Assembly: GCA_016931515.1 (NCBI GenBank)
Contig: JAFGEQ010000002.1
Coordinates: forward strand, 1 to 64,000
Reading direction: 5' to 3'
DNA from: a candidate division CSSED10-310 bacterium
GTDB taxonomy: Bacteria > CSSED10-310
Length of the DNA stretch: 64,000 nucleotides
Program-made: the position numbers and the translations under genes
Shown here: positions 63,042 through 64,000 of the stretch, piece after piece
How positions within the stretch are numbered: position 1 is the first letter of the stretch
Layout of the letters: each line of letters begins with the position of its first letter
Notes under the pieces: model-generated
Told to the model about the DNA's origin: nothing
What the model saw: the letters and a program-made list of their open reading frames with translations, nothing else
Databases searched by the model: none

Positions 63042-64000
63042 ATGCATTTACCAAAAGAGTTACACGAAACCTACTCAATTAGTGACGATCTGGGTGAAGA
63101 TAGTCTGGGTAAATTATTAAGAGTAAAAAATAAAAGCAACGACACCATGCATCTCATGCGACTGATGCGAATATCAGGAAATGACCGGTTATTATCAGCT
63201 GAAATGAATTCCGACCTGGCACTATGGGCTGATCTCCATTATCATAGTGTCTCGTTTATCCGGGAGTTCTTGGATATAAATGATTCTCACATTGCAGTAA
63301 TTATGGATAACCGCCCCGGCATCAGACTAAGCACGGTGTGGAATGACATGCTACGCAAGGTTTCTGATGCAGATACATTTATTCAAGAAATCGGTTCCGG
63401 GATTGAGTACATGCATCTGAATGGCATACGGCATTTATTCGTAAACCCGGACACGATACTTATCGACACAAGGGACGGCTCACGAGCTTTCTATCTGACC
63501 GATTGCGGACTGCTTGAGTTTCTTGAATGGACCACCCGATTTAATCTTCCAAAACCTGATGATTTTCCGGCTCTTGAATTCATGAGCCCTGAGTTTGTTT
63601 CAGGGGAGCGATCAGATCTCAGAAGCGATCTCTACTCGTTCGGTACGGTCATATATCAACTTCTCACTGGTATCAATCCGTTTCAATCAGACACTGCTAC
63701 AGCAACAATTTCGGCTCATCTGAACCGGTTGATTAACCAACCCAAAGATTTAAACAGCGAAATCTCCGATAAATTGAATATGTCAGTCATGAAGCTTCTC
63801 GAGAAAAACCCCGGATATCGACCCAGTAGTCTGATTAAGCATTTCGGTATTACATTTGAATCTGATGACTCTCAGGAAGTGCATTATTCCCTCTTGAATT
63901 CCTATTCTATTGATCATCCGCTTCCATTACAGGAGATCCGTTCAGCATTCGAAAAAGCATGCAATGGATCAGGGAGTGTTCTGGTGCTTGTTGGCGATAC
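63042..64000 (+). CDS. Degenerate serine/threonine-kinase domain protein, probable ATPase fusion, 3' end outside window
   Basis: The reading frame runs open from the ATG at 63042 (AAGGGA eight bases before it) to the window edge, 319 codons. Residues about 12-270 follow the eukaryotic-type kinase fold: the catalytic-loop position HLFVNPDTIL (His131-Leu140), TDCG at 153-156 in the DFG position, SPEFVSG in the APE position and SDLYSFGTVIYQLLTG in the helix F region. The catalytic-loop Asp, Lys and Asn are replaced by Phe133, Asn135 and Thr138, and the VAIK Lys is not evident, so this is probably a pseudokinase. The last visible residues GSGSVLVLVGD look like the start of a Walker A strand, as in kinase-AAA signalling giants. 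The rest of the protein is not visible. Confidence 0.8.
   Translation, partial: MHLPKELHETYSISDDLGEDSLGKLLRVKNKSNDTMHLMRLMRISGNDRLLSAEMNSDLALWADLHYHSVSFIREFLDINDSHIAVIMDNRPGIRLSTVWNDMLRKVSDADTFIQEIGSGIEYMHLNGIRHLFVNPDTILIDTRDGSRAFYLTDCGLLEFLEWTTRFNLPKPDDFPALEFMSPEFVSGERSDLRSDLYSFGTVIYQLLTGINPFQSDTATATISAHLNRLINQPKDLNSEISDKLNMSVMKLLEKNPGYRPSSLIKHFGITFESDDSQEVHYSLLNSYSIDHPLPLQEIRSAFEKACNGSGSVLVLVGD

Overview
The window reads as chromosomal DNA of a Gram-negative, probably anaerobic or facultative bacterium with roughly balanced base composition. Supporting signs are a predicted outer-membrane barrel, several lipoproteins with clear lipoboxes, LpxL-like and PlsC-like acyltransferases, a housekeeping sigma factor of the RpoD type, near-consensus sigma-70 promoters, a class A RNase P RNA, a split (GcvPA/GcvPB) glycine cleavage system, and a butyrate kinase - EtfBA - membrane Fe-S reductase cluster. 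I cannot name the lineage from the sequence alone; an uncultured phylum or a delta-proteobacterial relative are both possible. I see no tRNA gene, CRISPR array, insertion sequence or prophage. Gene density is very high and most neighbours touch or overlap.

Layout. 1-1777: the end of a hybrid histidine kinase and a coupled HD-GYP response regulator (cyclic-di-GMP signalling). 2057-2770: an exported FKBP isomerase. 2736-9686 (minus strand): a tightly coupled surface-glycan operon with an SDR enzyme, a coiled-coil protein, four GT4 glycosyltransferases that form two pairs of tandem paralogues, and a membrane protein; the last glycosyltransferase carries a 10-G homopolymer. 9791-13734: a C-terminal processing protease, an exosortase with its presumed membrane partner, and a TPR membrane protein. 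13724-16230: a DinG-like helicase and a lipoprotein. 16543-24262: rpoD followed by a coupled five-gene set of three radical SAM enzymes, an LpxL-like acyltransferase and a membrane glycosyltransferase, the best candidate for an undescribed pathway. 24442-31034: HU, gcvT-H-PA-PB, an AlkD-like glycosylase and a GNAT-MobA fusion.

31077-38105: further envelope genes (GT2, a membrane-bound glycosyltransferase, a propeller lipoprotein, a UbiA-type decaprenyl-phosphate phosphoribosyltransferase-like protein, an unknown membrane-anchored protein and an outer-membrane barrel). 38231-38619: RNase P RNA. 38650-41692: a GNAT protein and an acyl-AMP ligase - ACP - acyltransferase fusion. 41885-51775: a DnaE2-like polymerase, a MshEN-GAF-like protein, TrmJ, an MrfA-type helicase, a NamZ-type muramidase and a membrane metalloprotease. 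51793-58074: a WecB-like epimerase, butyrate kinase, EtfB, EtfA and an ETF:quinone reductase. 58103-62768 (minus): two ABC exporter half-transporters followed by a TPR lipoprotein. 63042-64000: the start of a large signalling protein with a degenerate protein-kinase domain, cut by the window end.

Taken together the window is dominated by cell-envelope construction (glycans, lipids, sorting and export), with central metabolism of glycine and of acyl-CoA electrons. Regulatory structure is visible in several places: a palindrome over the exosortase promoter, a 9-bp inverted repeat bracketing the promoter of the lipoprotein-helicase pair, tandem repeats that include the butyrate kinase ribosome-binding site, and two genes that look leaderless.
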